Notes: generated by a model from the letters alone, not told the origin. DNA of 64,000 nucleotides from Bacteroidota bacterium (GCA_020161355.1 JAIUOF010000001.1:1054001-1118000), one strand, 5' to 3'; positions 9,431 to 18,914 are shown, counted from the first letter of the stretch. Translations and numbers: made by a program.

Positions 9431-10762
9431 ATGAAATCTCTAAATACCTTGATGGGAAAAATGGCCGCTGTTGCATTATTCTCATTGCCAATGGTAACCT
9501 TTGCTCAGCAACCCACTATTAATAATCTACGTGCATATGACAAATCAGGTATAAACCAATTCGAAACAAAAAAAGACGCAGATACAAAATTTGATGGGCT
9601 TAAAGTAAGAATCGGTGCCGGTTTTACACAACAATTCCAAAGTTTAAGTCATGAAAACGCCGGACAGCCTGCAGCAGGTGCTGTGAAATTATATCCAAGA
9701 CTTGCTCCTGGTTTCAACGTAGCTCAGGCTAACCTTTATACCGACGTTCAACTTGCCGATGGTATCGCTTTGAACTTAACTACTTATCTTTCAGCAAAAC
9801 ACCACAATGAATCATGGGTAAAAGGTGGCTATTTACAAATGGATAAAATACCTTTTAAAGGTGCTATCTGGGATAAATTGAGTAGTGTAATGACTATCAA
9901 AGCCGGTCACATGGAAATCAACTATGGTGATCAACACTTTAGAAGAACCGATGGCGGACATGCCCTTTACAATCCATTTATTGAAAACTATATCATGGAT
10001 GCTTTTGCAACCGAAATCGGTGCCGAAGCTTATGTTAAGAAAAACGATGTGGTTGCTATGATAGCTTTATCTAATGGTTTGATCAACGGTGGTGTTCAAA
10101 AACCATTGATGCCTGGTAGCACTACTGAAACAGCCAAAAGAGCTCCATCAGTATATGGTAAATTAGCGTATGACAAAACACTTGCTGAAAAAACAAGAGT
10201 AAGGGTTGCCGGTTCATTCTATGCCAATCAAAACAGTGGAAGAAGCACACTTTATGGTGGTGACCGAACAGGTAGTAACTATTGGTTTGTGCTGGAACCT
10301 GAAACTGCAACTGCAACTGCCAACGCATTCTCTGGCCGTGTAAACCCAGGATTTACCAACCAAATCACCGCTCTTCAATTTAACTTGTTTGCTAAAGTTC
10401 AGGGACTAGAATTCTTCGGTACATTTGAAAATGCAAAAGGTGGTACAAATGCAGAGAAAGTTGCAAAACTTGACAAAAGAAGTGCCAACCAAATCGCTAC
10501 TGACCTTATTTACAGAATCGGTCAAAAAGAAAACGTATTTCTTGGCTTAAGATACAATGTGGTAAATGGTCAAATGATTGCTACCAAAGCTGACAAACAA
10601 AAAATTGACAGAGTTGCTTTTGCCGGTGGATGGTTTATTACTGACAACGTATTACTCAAAGGAGAATATGTTAAACAAAAATATACTGACTATCCTACAG
10701 GAAATATCCTTAACGGAGGTAAATTTGACGGTATTGTGATTGAAGCCATCGTTGGATTCTAA
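9431..10762 (+). CDS. Outer-membrane beta-barrel (porin-like) protein
   Basis: 443 residues with a signal peptide ending VTFAQ at about 26. The mature sequence is a run of amphipathic strands (KVRIGAGFTQQFQ, QANLYTDVQLADGIALNLTTYL, FLGLRYNVVNGQ) and ends in a strand with terminal Phe (IVIEAIVGF), the usual signal for barrel insertion by BAM. It resembles the porin-like proteins often found after YceI in Bacteroidota. No substrate is visible. A hairpin terminator follows at 10793. The synonymous codons look smooth and high-expression-like compared with neighbours (judged by eye). Confidence 0.75.
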   Translation: MKSLNTLMGKMAAVALFSLPMVTFAQQPTINNLRAYDKSGINQFETKKDADTKFDGLKVRIGAGFTQQFQSLSHENAGQPAAGAVKLYPRLAPGFNVAQANLYTDVQLADGIALNLTTYLSAKHHNESWVKGGYLQMDKIPFKGAIWDKLSSVMTIKAGHMEINYGDQHFRRTDGGHALYNPFIENYIMDAFATEIGAEAYVKKNDVVAMIALSNGLINGGVQKPLMPGSTTETAKRAPSVYGKLAYDKTLAEKTRVRVAGSFYANQNSGRSTLYGGDRTGSNYWFVLEPETATATANAFSGRVNPGFTNQITALQFNLFAKVQGLEFFGTFENAKGGTNAEKVAKLDKRSANQIATDLIYRIGQKENVFLGLRYNVVNGQMIATKADKQKIDRVAFAGGWFITDNVLLKGEYVKQKYTDYPTGNILNGGKFDGIVIEAIVGF

Positions 10763-10792
10763 TACACAAACCATATTTAAAATCAAAAAACT

Positions 10793-10822
10793 AAACAGAG
10801 TTCCTATGAAGGGGCTCTGTTT
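10793..10822 (+). terminator. Terminator after the YceI-porin pair
   Basis: AAACAGAGTTCC pairs with GGGGCTCTGTTT (two G-T pairs) around a TATGAA loop. It lies between the porin gene and the second YceI gene, so the latter is probably expressed partly or wholly from its own promoter. Confidence 0.65.
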
Positions 10823-10839
10823 ATTTACAATTCGGAATC

Positions 10840-11430
10840 ATGTTTTTTAGCTTTTTAATATCGTATTTTTTCCTGGTGTTGGAAAAACCCATGACAGTAC
10901 ACTATCAAATTGATGAAAAAAGTGTACTATCGCTTCAGGGCTCTACCAATATCACCGATTTTAAATGTGGGTGTAAAGATAAATTCTCCAATGCTACACT
11001 CATCGCTGATTTCAATAAATACAGTAAACATGTTGACTTTCAAAAAGCTCAACTCAATATCAAAACTTCCTCACTTGACTGTAAAAACCGGCTTTTGAAT
11101 AAAGATTTGTATGCTTCACTTAAAGCCGATAGGCATCCCGAAATCAAGGTTGAACTCATTAACGCTATTCCGAAATCAACAATAAAAGATTTTGAAATAA
11201 ACAAAGCTTATGATTACTCGGCAGTGACGATTATTACCATTGCAGGAAAAGCTATGGCACAGGTTCTCGATGTAAAAATCGCCAAAATCGGAGGAAACGC
11301 TTATAGATTAAAGTCCTCAAAAAGGATTTCGATGAGTGAATATGAAATCACACCACAAAGCCCTATTCGACTTATTAAAATTGATGACAAGGTGAATATA
11401 AACTTTGAGCTTATTGTCAAGATCAATTAA
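10840..11430 (+). CDS. Second YceI-like periplasmic protein
   Basis: 196 residues. The N-terminus is hydrophobic (MFFSFLISYFFLVLEKP) and acts as a signal or anchor. The mature part has YceI-like LSLQGSTNITDFKC, LNKDLYASLKADRHPEI and a closing KIDDKVNINFELIV strand. Unlike the upstream YceI protein it contains a CGC cluster (FKCGCKD) and one further Cys (SLDCKNRLL), so a disulfide is possible. Sequence similarity to the first YceI protein is low; this is an old duplication or a different branch rather than a recent copy. A terminator sits between it and the porin. Confidence 0.75.
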   Translation: MFFSFLISYFFLVLEKPMTVHYQIDEKSVLSLQGSTNITDFKCGCKDKFSNATLIADFNKYSKHVDFQKAQLNIKTSSLDCKNRLLNKDLYASLKADRHPEIKVELINAIPKSTIKDFEINKAYDYSAVTIITIAGKAMAQVLDVKIAKIGGNAYRLKSSKRISMSEYEITPQSPIRLIKIDDKVNINFELIVKIN

Positions 11431-11440
11431 TAATAGCTTT

Positions 11441-13456
11441 CTAAAAACTATACTTTAACTGAATTTTTAGCTCATTTTTCCTGTTGCCAGGCAATTGATC
11501 ATTTCCGCTTCCAATTTTCTTGTCTTTTTCAATGGTGGTATTTGACCATCTTATCCAGGCTTGTAAGTGCCTGTTTAAAGGAACTCTCAAAATCCCATAA
11601 TAACGCATTCCTTTTCCATAATATGCCGGAAATGAAACCGCATACAAAACATCATTCTCATAGGCATAAATTCTCGAATCATAATCATCGGTATTGAAGT
11701 AGGCCAATCTTCCTTTTAATTGTAACCTCCGGATATTGGCTTCTATATCCTCCATTATTGCATATCCAACAGAATTGGAAGTGCCTGATTTCAAAAATGA
11801 ATTCCTTTGAATTTTGGTTTGAAACTTCACTGTCTTATTCCAGAAATACTCACTTCGATAAACCAGATTATCCCTGAATGTATTCTGCAAAGTACTTACA
11901 ATCAATTCATCTGAAGATTGATTTTTTTGCTTTTCCTCATGATGCCAGGCAATATATTGATTAAAAATTTTATTGGGCCGGTGCAATATCCTGATTTGGT
12001 AATCATGCCCAAATGAGGGAGCATTTACCTGATATTTTAACCATGGAAACCTATACCGGTCGTAAAAAGCGGAAACTTCAAGTCCTTTTTTTATGATGTA
12101 TTTCAAACCATTATAGATACCTCTTTCATTAATATTTCTGGTACCTTCGGAAAAAGCTGATCCATAAAACGTGTGAAAATCAGGTGAATAGTTTCGGAGA
12201 TTCAATGCCCATTCTACTCTTTGACCTAAGGAACCCACCAATCCCGTCACCATACCCATGCCACCTGAGGTTGATCTGGCAGCTTCTCCAAAAAAATTAA
12301 AATTTTGCCAGGATAAAGAAAAATTTGGCCCGAGAACGGTATTTCTATTCCCGGTAAATTCATAAAAATTATACAACTGATCTCTTTTCTTAAAATATTG
12401 ATTATAAGAAGTATGCAATACCGAAAATCCCAAATGCAAATGAGGAAGTCGGTACAAAATATTCCCTCCAAGGTTTGTTTCTTTTATTTGATTGCTATTC
12501 AAAATTTCGGTTTCAGTACGATGAAATCCCGAAGACAGAATTGAACTGAAGTAGCTTTCCTGGTCGTCTGCCAATTCTGTCAGTGGAGCATCTCTTTTGT
12601 TATTGCCAACAAGCGTGGTAATTTCTATTTGCTTAAATTTCAACGTATTGGCCAAGCCACGCATACTTCCATTTTCCAAAACAGAATTGTAGGGCTTGAT
12701 CCCAAGATTACTTCTTCTGGTAGTATAAACAGGTTCACTCCCTTTGCCGGGAGCAAAACCAGCCGAAAAAATAAGCCCCTGACCAAACTGAATCAGGTAA
12801 TCTCCTAAAACTAAATTTTTAATAAAGCCTTTATTCTGAACCTGAAGATGAAAATTATTGTAATCAAGAAGACTTTTTTCTCCGGCATCTTTTTCTGAAA
12901 TGAATCCAACACTAAAATCCTTACTATGGGACATCCTGTACCTAAGATAATATCTTTGACGACTTCCCAAATACTTGTTTTCTTCATATCCGCGGGATGG
13001 CTCCAATACCTGATCGGCTCTTAATACCAAATAGTTTTCTGTAGATTCAGAAGCAAAATTTTTCAGATTGGTACTACCCCAGACATTTCGGATACTAATA
13101 AAAGGCAAAATTAGTCTGATGTCTTCTACACTCAACCCATCAACAGCCTGAAGTTCATAAAGGCTCAAAAAGGGCCCAAATTTTTGCCTGTGATTAATGA
13201 TTGCATTTATTTTGTTTTCATTCAATAAAAATAAACTTCTGAAATCGGCCTGGTCAGCACGATTAATGTCTATCGGATTTTGGTAAAGCGAAAATAGATT
13301 CTCATATAGATCTTCATAGTTAATCTCTTCGGTCTGGACTGGGGTTAAGTTTTGAATAAAACTATTTAAATCTATCTCCTGGGAAGGAAAAACCTGTGCT
13401 CTGGAAATTCCAAAACTTAAAGTGAAAACGACATAGAATAGAATTTTCAGTTTCAT
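11441..13456 (-). CDS. Helix-hairpin-helix domain outer-membrane protein
   Basis: 671 residues with signal peptide (cut after ISRAQ). Residues ~60-120 form a ComEA-like helix-hairpin-helix unit (PIDINRADQADFRSLF, NKINAIINHRQKFGPF, LQAVDGLSVEDIRLI). The rest (~150-671) is beta-strand rich and ends in KNELKIQLKYSF, a typical barrel terminus. Proteins of this shape are common in Cytophagales; combination of an HhH unit with a barrel suggests DNA contact at the surface, but this has not been shown for this protein. The start overlaps the stop of the PorV-like gene by 4 bp, so the two are co-transcribed. Confidence 0.75.
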   Translation of the reverse strand: MKLKILFYVVFTLSFGISRAQVFPSQEIDLNSFIQNLTPVQTEEINYEDLYENLFSLYQNPIDINRADQADFRSLFLLNENKINAIINHRQKFGPFLSLYELQAVDGLSVEDIRLILPFISIRNVWGSTNLKNFASESTENYLVLRADQVLEPSRGYEENKYLGSRQRYYLRYRMSHSKDFSVGFISEKDAGEKSLLDYNNFHLQVQNKGFIKNLVLGDYLIQFGQGLIFSAGFAPGKGSEPVYTTRRSNLGIKPYNSVLENGSMRGLANTLKFKQIEITTLVGNNKRDAPLTELADDQESYFSSILSSGFHRTETEILNSNQIKETNLGGNILYRLPHLHLGFSVLHTSYNQYFKKRDQLYNFYEFTGNRNTVLGPNFSLSWQNFNFFGEAARSTSGGMGMVTGLVGSLGQRVEWALNLRNYSPDFHTFYGSAFSEGTRNINERGIYNGLKYIIKKGLEVSAFYDRYRFPWLKYQVNAPSFGHDYQIRILHRPNKIFNQYIAWHHEEKQKNQSSDELIVSTLQNTFRDNLVYRSEYFWNKTVKFQTKIQRNSFLKSGTSNSVGYAIMEDIEANIRRLQLKGRLAYFNTDDYDSRIYAYENDVLYAVSFPAYYGKGMRYYGILRVPLNRHLQAWIRWSNTTIEKDKKIGSGNDQLPGNRKNELKIQLKYSF

Positions 13457-14232
13457 TTTCCACCAATTTTATATTGTAAAGAAAACTGATGACTTAAACC
13501 CACGGATGGAAGTGTGGCGGCAGCTACAGTAAAAGTTTTATTGCCAAATTTCCCTTTAAGTCCAAAATGCACTGCCTTTTGAGCGGGGTTTATGCCTGTC
13601 ATCAAATCAAAATCGGGTCTCATTGCATAAATTAAACCTGCTTTTAAAGTGGCCCCTGCATTCAGAATATAATCAATCTGGGTAGTAAATCTGGCTTTTT
13701 GTGAAAGATTTAATGCTGTGCCTGTGGAAATTATGGTGGGTAAATATTGGCTATTATATAATGATGCCCTGGTAAAATTAATCACATGAAGCCCTACATT
13801 AAAAAATTTGTGAGGAGTCACCACCAACCCAAACTCACCCAATACGGTTTGTCTTGATGAATAATCTTCAATACGATTGTTTAAAATCGAAAATTTTATT
13901 CCCATTGATACTTTGTCCAGTTTTTTGCTGGCTGCAATTCCGGCACGACTTTCTTTATAATACCTGTCACCGAAACTGTCAGCCAAAACTCCTACAGCAA
14001 ATCCTTTTTTTTGTGACACGGCCCATGCACCCAAGGTATTGAAACCCTGTACCGGGAGTACTTTGTAATAGTTTATGCCAACATAAGTACCATCAGAAAA
14101 AGCAATTCCAGCAGGATTATTAAAAACAGATGACTGACAAGGAAAAGCTACCAAACTATTGGCCATAGCGAAATTATCGGCTCCGGTCGAATTGTACTGA
14201 GCGGTGGTTGTATGGCATACAATTAAAAGCAA
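13453..14232 (-). CDS. PorV/PorQ-like outer-membrane protein with non-ATG start
   Basis: 259 residues as opened at a TTG. It begins with a secretion signal (LLIVCHTTTAQ) followed by YNSTGADNFAMANSLVAF and SVFNNPAGIAF, as in the PorV/PorQ and FadL-like barrels of Bacteroidota. It ends LSHQFSLQYKIGGK. No ATG is in frame. The reading frame continues upstream through a lysine codon to a CTG at 14256, giving LKHLITTILLLIVCHTTTAQ, a better signal peptide than the TTG version. Its 4 bp overlap with the HhH gene implies one operon. The exact start is unsure. Confidence 0.65.
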   Translation of the reverse strand: MLLIVCHTTTAQYNSTGADNFAMANSLVAFPCQSSVFNNPAGIAFSDGTYVGINYYKVLPVQGFNTLGAWAVSQKKGFAVGVLADSFGDRYYKESRAGIAASKKLDKVSMGIKFSILNNRIEDYSSRQTVLGEFGLVVTPHKFFNVGLHVINFTRASLYNSQYLPTIISTGTALNLSQKARFTTQIDYILNAGATLKAGLIYAMRPDFDLMTGINPAQKAVHFGLKGKFGNKTFTVAAATLPSVGLSHQFSLQYKIGGK

Positions 14233-14420
14233 TATGGTGGTTATAAGGTGCTTCAGGATTAATATTTTTTATAAAAATAAGATTAATCTAATATTTATAC
14301 AAAGAAAAGGAAAGAAATTCTCATTTTGGATTCACCAAAGTCGAATTTTGATCAAAACTATTATATTCCACACCCGGGTTGGCATAGGATTTGATTTTTT
14401 ATTCAAAAAACTCATAAAAA

Positions 14421-14933
14421 ATGCAATTATTAGGAATAGGCTCACGAATTAAACACGAAAATTACGGCCCGGGTGTGGTATTGAATATAAAATCAGACGG
14501 TTACGAAGTAACCTTTATTGCTGAAGGCACCCGAAAAATAAAATTCGATGCCCCTTTTGAAACCATTGAAGCCGTTGTAATGAGCAATGACATGGTCAGC
14601 ATGTTTGATGTGGAAAGATCTTTAACAAAGATTTTGCAAAAATGGATGGATGCCACAGAAATTGTTCCCCTGGGTGACCGCTGGAAAGGAGGTAAAATGA
14701 TACTTGAACCGGGTAAAACCGGATTGGCCTCAAAGGAGATCCCCGTCGAAACTTTTTTCCACAAAATAGTTATGATGCGTGATAAACTGAGGGTACTGGA
14801 GCAAAAAGTGAATGCCTCAGCTCTAAGCGACGAAGAGAAGGTAGATATTCAGCAATACATTTCAAGATGCTATGGCAGCATGACCACATTCAATATACTG
14901 TTTAAAGAAACTGAACATCAGTTTAAAAGTTAA
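14421..14933 (+). CDS. Conserved cytoplasmic protein of unknown function
   Basis: 170 residues, no signal or membrane segment. The N-terminal ~50 residues (GSRIKHENYGPGVVLNI, then a TFIAEGTRKIKF strand) resemble a small Tudor/SH3-like barrel of the kind found at the C-terminus of UvrD-like helicases. The rest is helical (HKIVMMRDKLRVLEQKVN, EKVDIQQYISRCYGSM). I recognise it as a conserved Bacteroidota hypothetical but know no function. The perfect palindrome at 14951 closes the gene. Confidence 0.7.
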   Translation: MQLLGIGSRIKHENYGPGVVLNIKSDGYEVTFIAEGTRKIKFDAPFETIEAVVMSNDMVSMFDVERSLTKILQKWMDATEIVPLGDRWKGGKMILEPGKTGLASKEIPVETFFHKIVMMRDKLRVLEQKVNASALSDEEKVDIQQYISRCYGSMTTFNILFKETEHQFKS

Positions 14934-14950
14934 TCATAGAAATATTTCAC

Positions 14951-14982
14951 AAAATCCTTGAAGATTAATCTTCAAGGATTTT
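14951..14982. terminator. Perfect palindromic bidirectional terminator
   Basis: AAAATCCTTGAAGATT is followed directly by its exact reverse complement, giving a 16-bp-arm hairpin with A and T ends on both strands. It overlaps the last codons (KILED) and stop of the minus-strand OmpA-family gene, so part of the terminator is protein-coding. It serves both convergent genes. Confidence 0.75.
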
Positions 14983-16278
14983 ATATTCTACCCGCCTGTT
15001 TAGTTTTCGGTTTTCCTCACTGTCATTGGTCACCACAGGTCTTGTATCGCCATAACCTTTAAATTTGATACGGTCACCAGCTATTCCTTTGTTTAGCAGA
15101 TATTCTCTAACCTTAAATGCTCTGTCTAAAGAGAGTTTTTTATTAGCCTCTTTGTCACCTCTGTTGTCAGTATGCCCCTCTATCTGAATTTTTAGTTTTG
15201 GGTTTTCTTTCAGATATGCGGCCAATTGATCAAGCTGTTGATAGCTTTCAGGCAAAACGGTATCATCACCCAAATTAAAATATACTTTATCCAGTTTGAA
15301 ACCAGCATCTTCATCCTTTACTTTTTCTCCAACCGGAGCTCCCTCTGTAGATTCCATTTTGGGGGGTTCAACTTTTGATTCTTTTTTTAAAGGCTCCAGA
15401 TAAATATCTCTTTGATAACTGCCTTTTTTGAAAAAGATTTTTGGGTTAAAAGTATCTTCCTGTCCTTCAAAACTTTCAGAACTAACCAGATATATTAATT
15501 CTTTATTGGGAATAAAAAATTCATAATTTCCTGATTTTGAAGTAGTCAATGAGTCTATGGCTTTTTTAGTTTCAGGATCAAAACATACAATTTTTGCAGA
15601 AACAGGTTTCCCACTTTGTGCGTCCAGCACTTTCCCAAAAAGCCTAAACTCCTGGCTGTCAGCATTTTCACTTGATTCAACTTCCTCTGTATCATCAAGT
15701 TTTTCTTCCGGAACGAGCGATTTGTTATTATTTACACCAGGATTTTTTATTGAGATCCCTGTGAAATTCCAGTAGGTCATTTGTTCCTGCTTATCGGCAT
15801 TGCTTTCAATGAGGTCTATTTTTTCATAACCGGGACTCAGTTTTTCAAAATATACTTTGAAACTATACTTTTTACCCGGTTCAGCTTCAATTCTGTCGGG
15901 TGATGCAGGAATACCTGATACTTTTAAAAACTTAAATTTTTTACCATCAGAAGTTCGGATAAAAGAAGATTTTTGGAAACTTATAGTGGCTCCGCCGTTT
16001 TGTTGCATCATTTGCATCAAAATCATTTGTCGCTGGAAGGGCTCCATATTTTCGAGTTCCTTTTTCTGTTTTGGATTTTCATCAAGCCATTGTTTAAGCT
16101 CTTCTTTTTTGGTCTTGGCCACAAATTCCATAGAAACAACAGTATGGTCATCCGTAATTTCCACCTTTGAAATGGTCACATCCTTTGTAGATTTTTTCGA
16201 AACTTTCGGATTGATGGTCACCTGAGCAAATAAATGACCAGCCGAAATCAGACATAAAAATAAAAGTATTTTTCGCAT
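14965..16278 (-). CDS. OmpA family protein with carboxypeptidase-regulatory-like insert
   Basis: 437 residues with signal peptide (cut after GHLFAQ). Residues ~20-170 are a DUF-like domain; ~205-290 form a CarboxypepD-regulatory-like beta-sandwich (LFGKVLDAQSGKPVSAK); ~325-437 are the OmpA peptidoglycan-binding domain (KVYFNLGDDTVLP, IEGHTDNRGD, NKKLSLDRA, RRVEYKIL). It should sit in the outer membrane or periplasm and anchor to peptidoglycan. An inverted repeat immediately upstream of the ATG (16281-16304) could form a hairpin covering the ribosome site. Confidence 0.85.
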   Translation of the reverse strand: MRKILLFLCLISAGHLFAQVTINPKVSKKSTKDVTISKVEITDDHTVVSMEFVAKTKKEELKQWLDENPKQKKELENMEPFQRQMILMQMMQQNGGATISFQKSSFIRTSDGKKFKFLKVSGIPASPDRIEAEPGKKYSFKVYFEKLSPGYEKIDLIESNADKQEQMTYWNFTGISIKNPGVNNNKSLVPEEKLDDTEEVESSENADSQEFRLFGKVLDAQSGKPVSAKIVCFDPETKKAIDSLTTSKSGNYEFFIPNKELIYLVSSESFEGQEDTFNPKIFFKKGSYQRDIYLEPLKKESKVEPPKMESTEGAPVGEKVKDEDAGFKLDKVYFNLGDDTVLPESYQQLDQLAAYLKENPKLKIQIEGHTDNRGDKEANKKLSLDRAFKVREYLLNKGIAGDRIKFKGYGDTRPVVTNDSEENRKLNRRVEYKILED

Positions 16279-16280
16279 AG

Positions 16281-16304
16281 TTTTACCTGTATTTTAAGGT
16301 AAAA
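16281..16304 (-). promoter_or_regulatory. Inverted repeat in the leader of the OmpA-family gene
   Basis: TTTTACC and GGTAAAA arms separated by 10 bases end 2 bp before the start codon at 16278. As RNA the arm containing AGGTAAAA would be paired. It could be an operator or a translation-controlling hairpin. Confidence 0.4.
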
Positions 16305-16361
16305 ACGCACCAAAAGCAGGTTTAGTTTTTTAAAAAAGTTAATAAGTGTTAAAGACTTAAA

Positions 16362-17057
16362 TCAATCTCTGAGGTCTTTACCGAGCATGTTTTCAAAGTT
16401 TTTGAGCTCACCCATCATCACCAGAATGTCCTGTTCAGAAAGTATGTGGTTTTCATCGAGATGAATTTCTACCACAGACTTTATGCTTTTCATACCGAGA
16501 AAATTCTTTCGCTCTTCAAATCTTTTTATGGCGATCAGTTTTAAATCATATTTTTGGTCAAAATTGATGCTTGAGATCTGACGTCCCAAATACCTTTCAG
16601 GGACTTCTATTTCAATGATACTACAGTTATCTGCTATATCAAAAGACTCCACTACGCCTCTCATTTCCAACTGCTTAGCAAACATCTCAGCTGCAATTTC
16701 TTCCGGGTTAAAAATGGTTTCGATTCCGATCGATTCAAGTACTGTTCGGTGTACTGGATTGATAGCCCGGCCGATGATTTGTTTGGCATTGTGCTGCTTC
16801 ATCAAAGCTGTGGTGATGATTGAAGCACCAACGTCTTCGCCAATGGCAATAATCACAACATCAATATCTTTGATTGGGAGTGAATTGTAAGACTTTGCTT
16901 TTGTGGAATCTACACTTATAGTATGTGTAATTTTGTCTTTGTACTGATCCACCACTTCAAATCTGGAGTCAACCCCAAAAACCTCATGGCCCATACTTGT
17001 CAATCTAATAGCCAAAGTTGACCCGAAATTTCCCAAACCTACAACTATATATCTCAT
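16362..17057 (-). CDS. trkA: TrkA/KtrA family potassium uptake regulator
   Basis: 231 residues. An RCK_N Rossmann domain (VVGLGNFGSTLAIRL, GVDSR for the acidic ribose-binding residue, IIAIGEDVGASII) is followed by an RCK_C domain (ERYLGRQISSINF, ILVMMGE). Such proteins form cytoplasmic octameric rings under TrkH/KtrB pores and gate them in response to nucleotides. It lies 24 bp downstream of the pore gene on the same strand, so the pair encodes one transporter. Confidence 0.9.
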   Translation of the reverse strand: MRYIVVGLGNFGSTLAIRLTSMGHEVFGVDSRFEVVDQYKDKITHTISVDSTKAKSYNSLPIKDIDVVIIAIGEDVGASIITTALMKQHNAKQIIGRAINPVHRTVLESIGIETIFNPEEIAAEMFAKQLEMRGVVESFDIADNCSIIEIEVPERYLGRQISSINFDQKYDLKLIAIKRFEERKNFLGMKSIKSVVEIHLDENHILSEQDILVMMGELKNFENMLGKDLRD

Positions 17058-17081
17058 ATTTAAAAAGTAATAATTCTAATC

Positions 17082-18884
17082 TTACAAAACCTGAACGCTG
17101 TCTTTTGGATAACGATAATTCTCACAATCCACTTTTTTAAATATCCCAAACAACATGGTAAACAAGCCCACTCTACCCAAAAACATGCTAACAATCAAAA
17201 CCAGCTTGCTTCCATCAGAAAGCTGTGGAGTTAGGTTGAGCGAAAGACCCACTGTGCCATAGGCAGAAAAACACTCGAAAGCAACCTTATGCAAAGGAAT
17301 CTGCGGGTCGAAAATACTTACCATAAATATGGCAACACCTAATATCAGAAGGGATAGAAAAATAACAACAAAGGCCCTTAAAATGGAGCTGTTTGATATC
17401 TCTCTCTTAAAAAGTTCCACCCGGTCTTTACCACGAGCCAACGCTACAACATTTGTAATTGCCAGGGTAAAAGTGGTAACTTTTATACCACCACCCGTAG
17501 AACTAGGTGCAGCACCAATCCACATTAATAGAATATAAACCAAAATTGTGCCCTGCATGAGTTTCCCCATATCCACCGTATTAAATCCAGCAGTACGTGG
17601 TGTGACAGCACCAAAAAATGACTGAACCCATTTACCATAGGCTGTAGGGTGTTCTCTTAAAACATTGTTAAACTCAAGAAAATAATAAACTACGGTTCCA
17701 GCGACCAATAATACAAATGTACTTGTCAGCACCAATTTACTATGCACCCCAAGATTTCTTGCCTGAAAACTTATCCTCTCATTGAAAAAGAAATATCTTA
17801 TAAAACTTTTGAGGTAGGACTTCGAAGTTTGATACATATCAATAACCACCGGAAAACCAATACCGCCAAAAACAATCAACAGAGATATAACTAACTGAAA
17901 ATTATAACTATAACGGATATTTTTATTGAAAAGTCCGTCAGGAATTGTCGAAAAACCCGCATTACAGAATGCTGAGATAGCATGAAAAAAGGAAAAATAC
18001 CAATCAGAAAATGCCCCTCCGGGAAGGTTGGCATGCGTAAAAATAAATATTAATATGGCTCCGGCTATTTCGACAGCAAACGTATAGAAAAGTATTTTTT
18101 TAAGAATACTGAAAAGGGAATTAGGTTGGTCAGTTTCAATTATATTACTCAATATCAAATGGTTACGAAGTGACATCCCGCCACGAAACAGCACCGCAAA
18201 AAAGTTGGTAAAAGTCATCAATCCCAATCCACCCACCTGAATGAGTGCCAGAATAATATCATGACCAAGATTAGTAAATTTACTGGAGACATCTACCGTG
18301 GCCAGTCCTGTTACGCACACAGCACTGGTTGCCGTAAAGAGAGAATCTATTAAACTAAGGTTGCCATGAGTTGCCGATGGAATCAGCAACATGGCTGTTC
18401 CCCAAAATATCAAAGCACTGAAACTTATGGTAAACAAAATAGATGGGCTCATCAGCGAGTTTTTAACCTCAGCAGATACGACCATCAAACGCAATAAGAA
18501 AAACGTGGTTATGAGAATATAAAGGAAGTATTCGCTTGAAAAAATATCATTCAGCCCTTTTAAAAAATTAAATAAAAACAGACTGGAAAATATAATAAAA
18601 TCGGTGATGTGCTTTCGTTGGAAAATGACTTTAAAACGGCTGGCCACCAATTTAAAAAACCATTTTACCAAAAACAATATCATTAAAACCCGTGGTATTT
18701 GCCTTAAAACTCCATTTACCCAGGAAACAATATAATTTTCTTTTGGAAAACCGATTTGGTATATGATAAGTAAAAATCCTGACAAGAGGGCCAGAAAAAT
18801 AATACGATTAAGCCTTTTGACTATTTTGTCTTCGAGGAGCGATAGTTTGTCCTCATAGTCAACCCATTTATCTTTTAGGTTCAA
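17082..18884 (-). CDS. trkH: TrkH/KtrB family potassium channel subunit
   Basis: 600 residues, many membrane segments. The four pore repeats with selectivity glycines are visible: TSAVCVTGLAT, ISAFCNAGFST, VTPRTAGFNTVD and FSAYGTVGLSL. A cytosolic N-terminal extension (~1-30) precedes extra membrane segments, giving a length larger than KtrB. It starts at TTG (18884); no in-frame ATG sits nearby. A TTTG-N19-TACTTTTG promoter lies at 18915-18945. Its RCK partner is the next gene. It mediates low- to medium-affinity K+ (possibly Na+-coupled) uptake at the inner membrane. Confidence 0.9.
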   Translation of the reverse strand: MNLKDKWVDYEDKLSLLEDKIVKRLNRIIFLALLSGFLLIIYQIGFPKENYIVSWVNGVLRQIPRVLMILFLVKWFFKLVASRFKVIFQRKHITDFIIFSSLFLFNFLKGLNDIFSSEYFLYILITTFFLLRLMVVSAEVKNSLMSPSILFTISFSALIFWGTAMLLIPSATHGNLSLIDSLFTATSAVCVTGLATVDVSSKFTNLGHDIILALIQVGGLGLMTFTNFFAVLFRGGMSLRNHLILSNIIETDQPNSLFSILKKILFYTFAVEIAGAILIFIFTHANLPGGAFSDWYFSFFHAISAFCNAGFSTIPDGLFNKNIRYSYNFQLVISLLIVFGGIGFPVVIDMYQTSKSYLKSFIRYFFFNERISFQARNLGVHSKLVLTSTFVLLVAGTVVYYFLEFNNVLREHPTAYGKWVQSFFGAVTPRTAGFNTVDMGKLMQGTILVYILLMWIGAAPSSTGGGIKVTTFTLAITNVVALARGKDRVELFKREISNSSILRAFVVIFLSLLILGVAIFMVSIFDPQIPLHKVAFECFSAYGTVGLSLNLTPQLSDGSKLVLIVSMFLGRVGLFTMLFGIFKKVDCENYRYPKDSVQVL

Positions 18885-18914
18885 AGTTTTACCTTATTTC
18901 TTTAAATTAACAGG

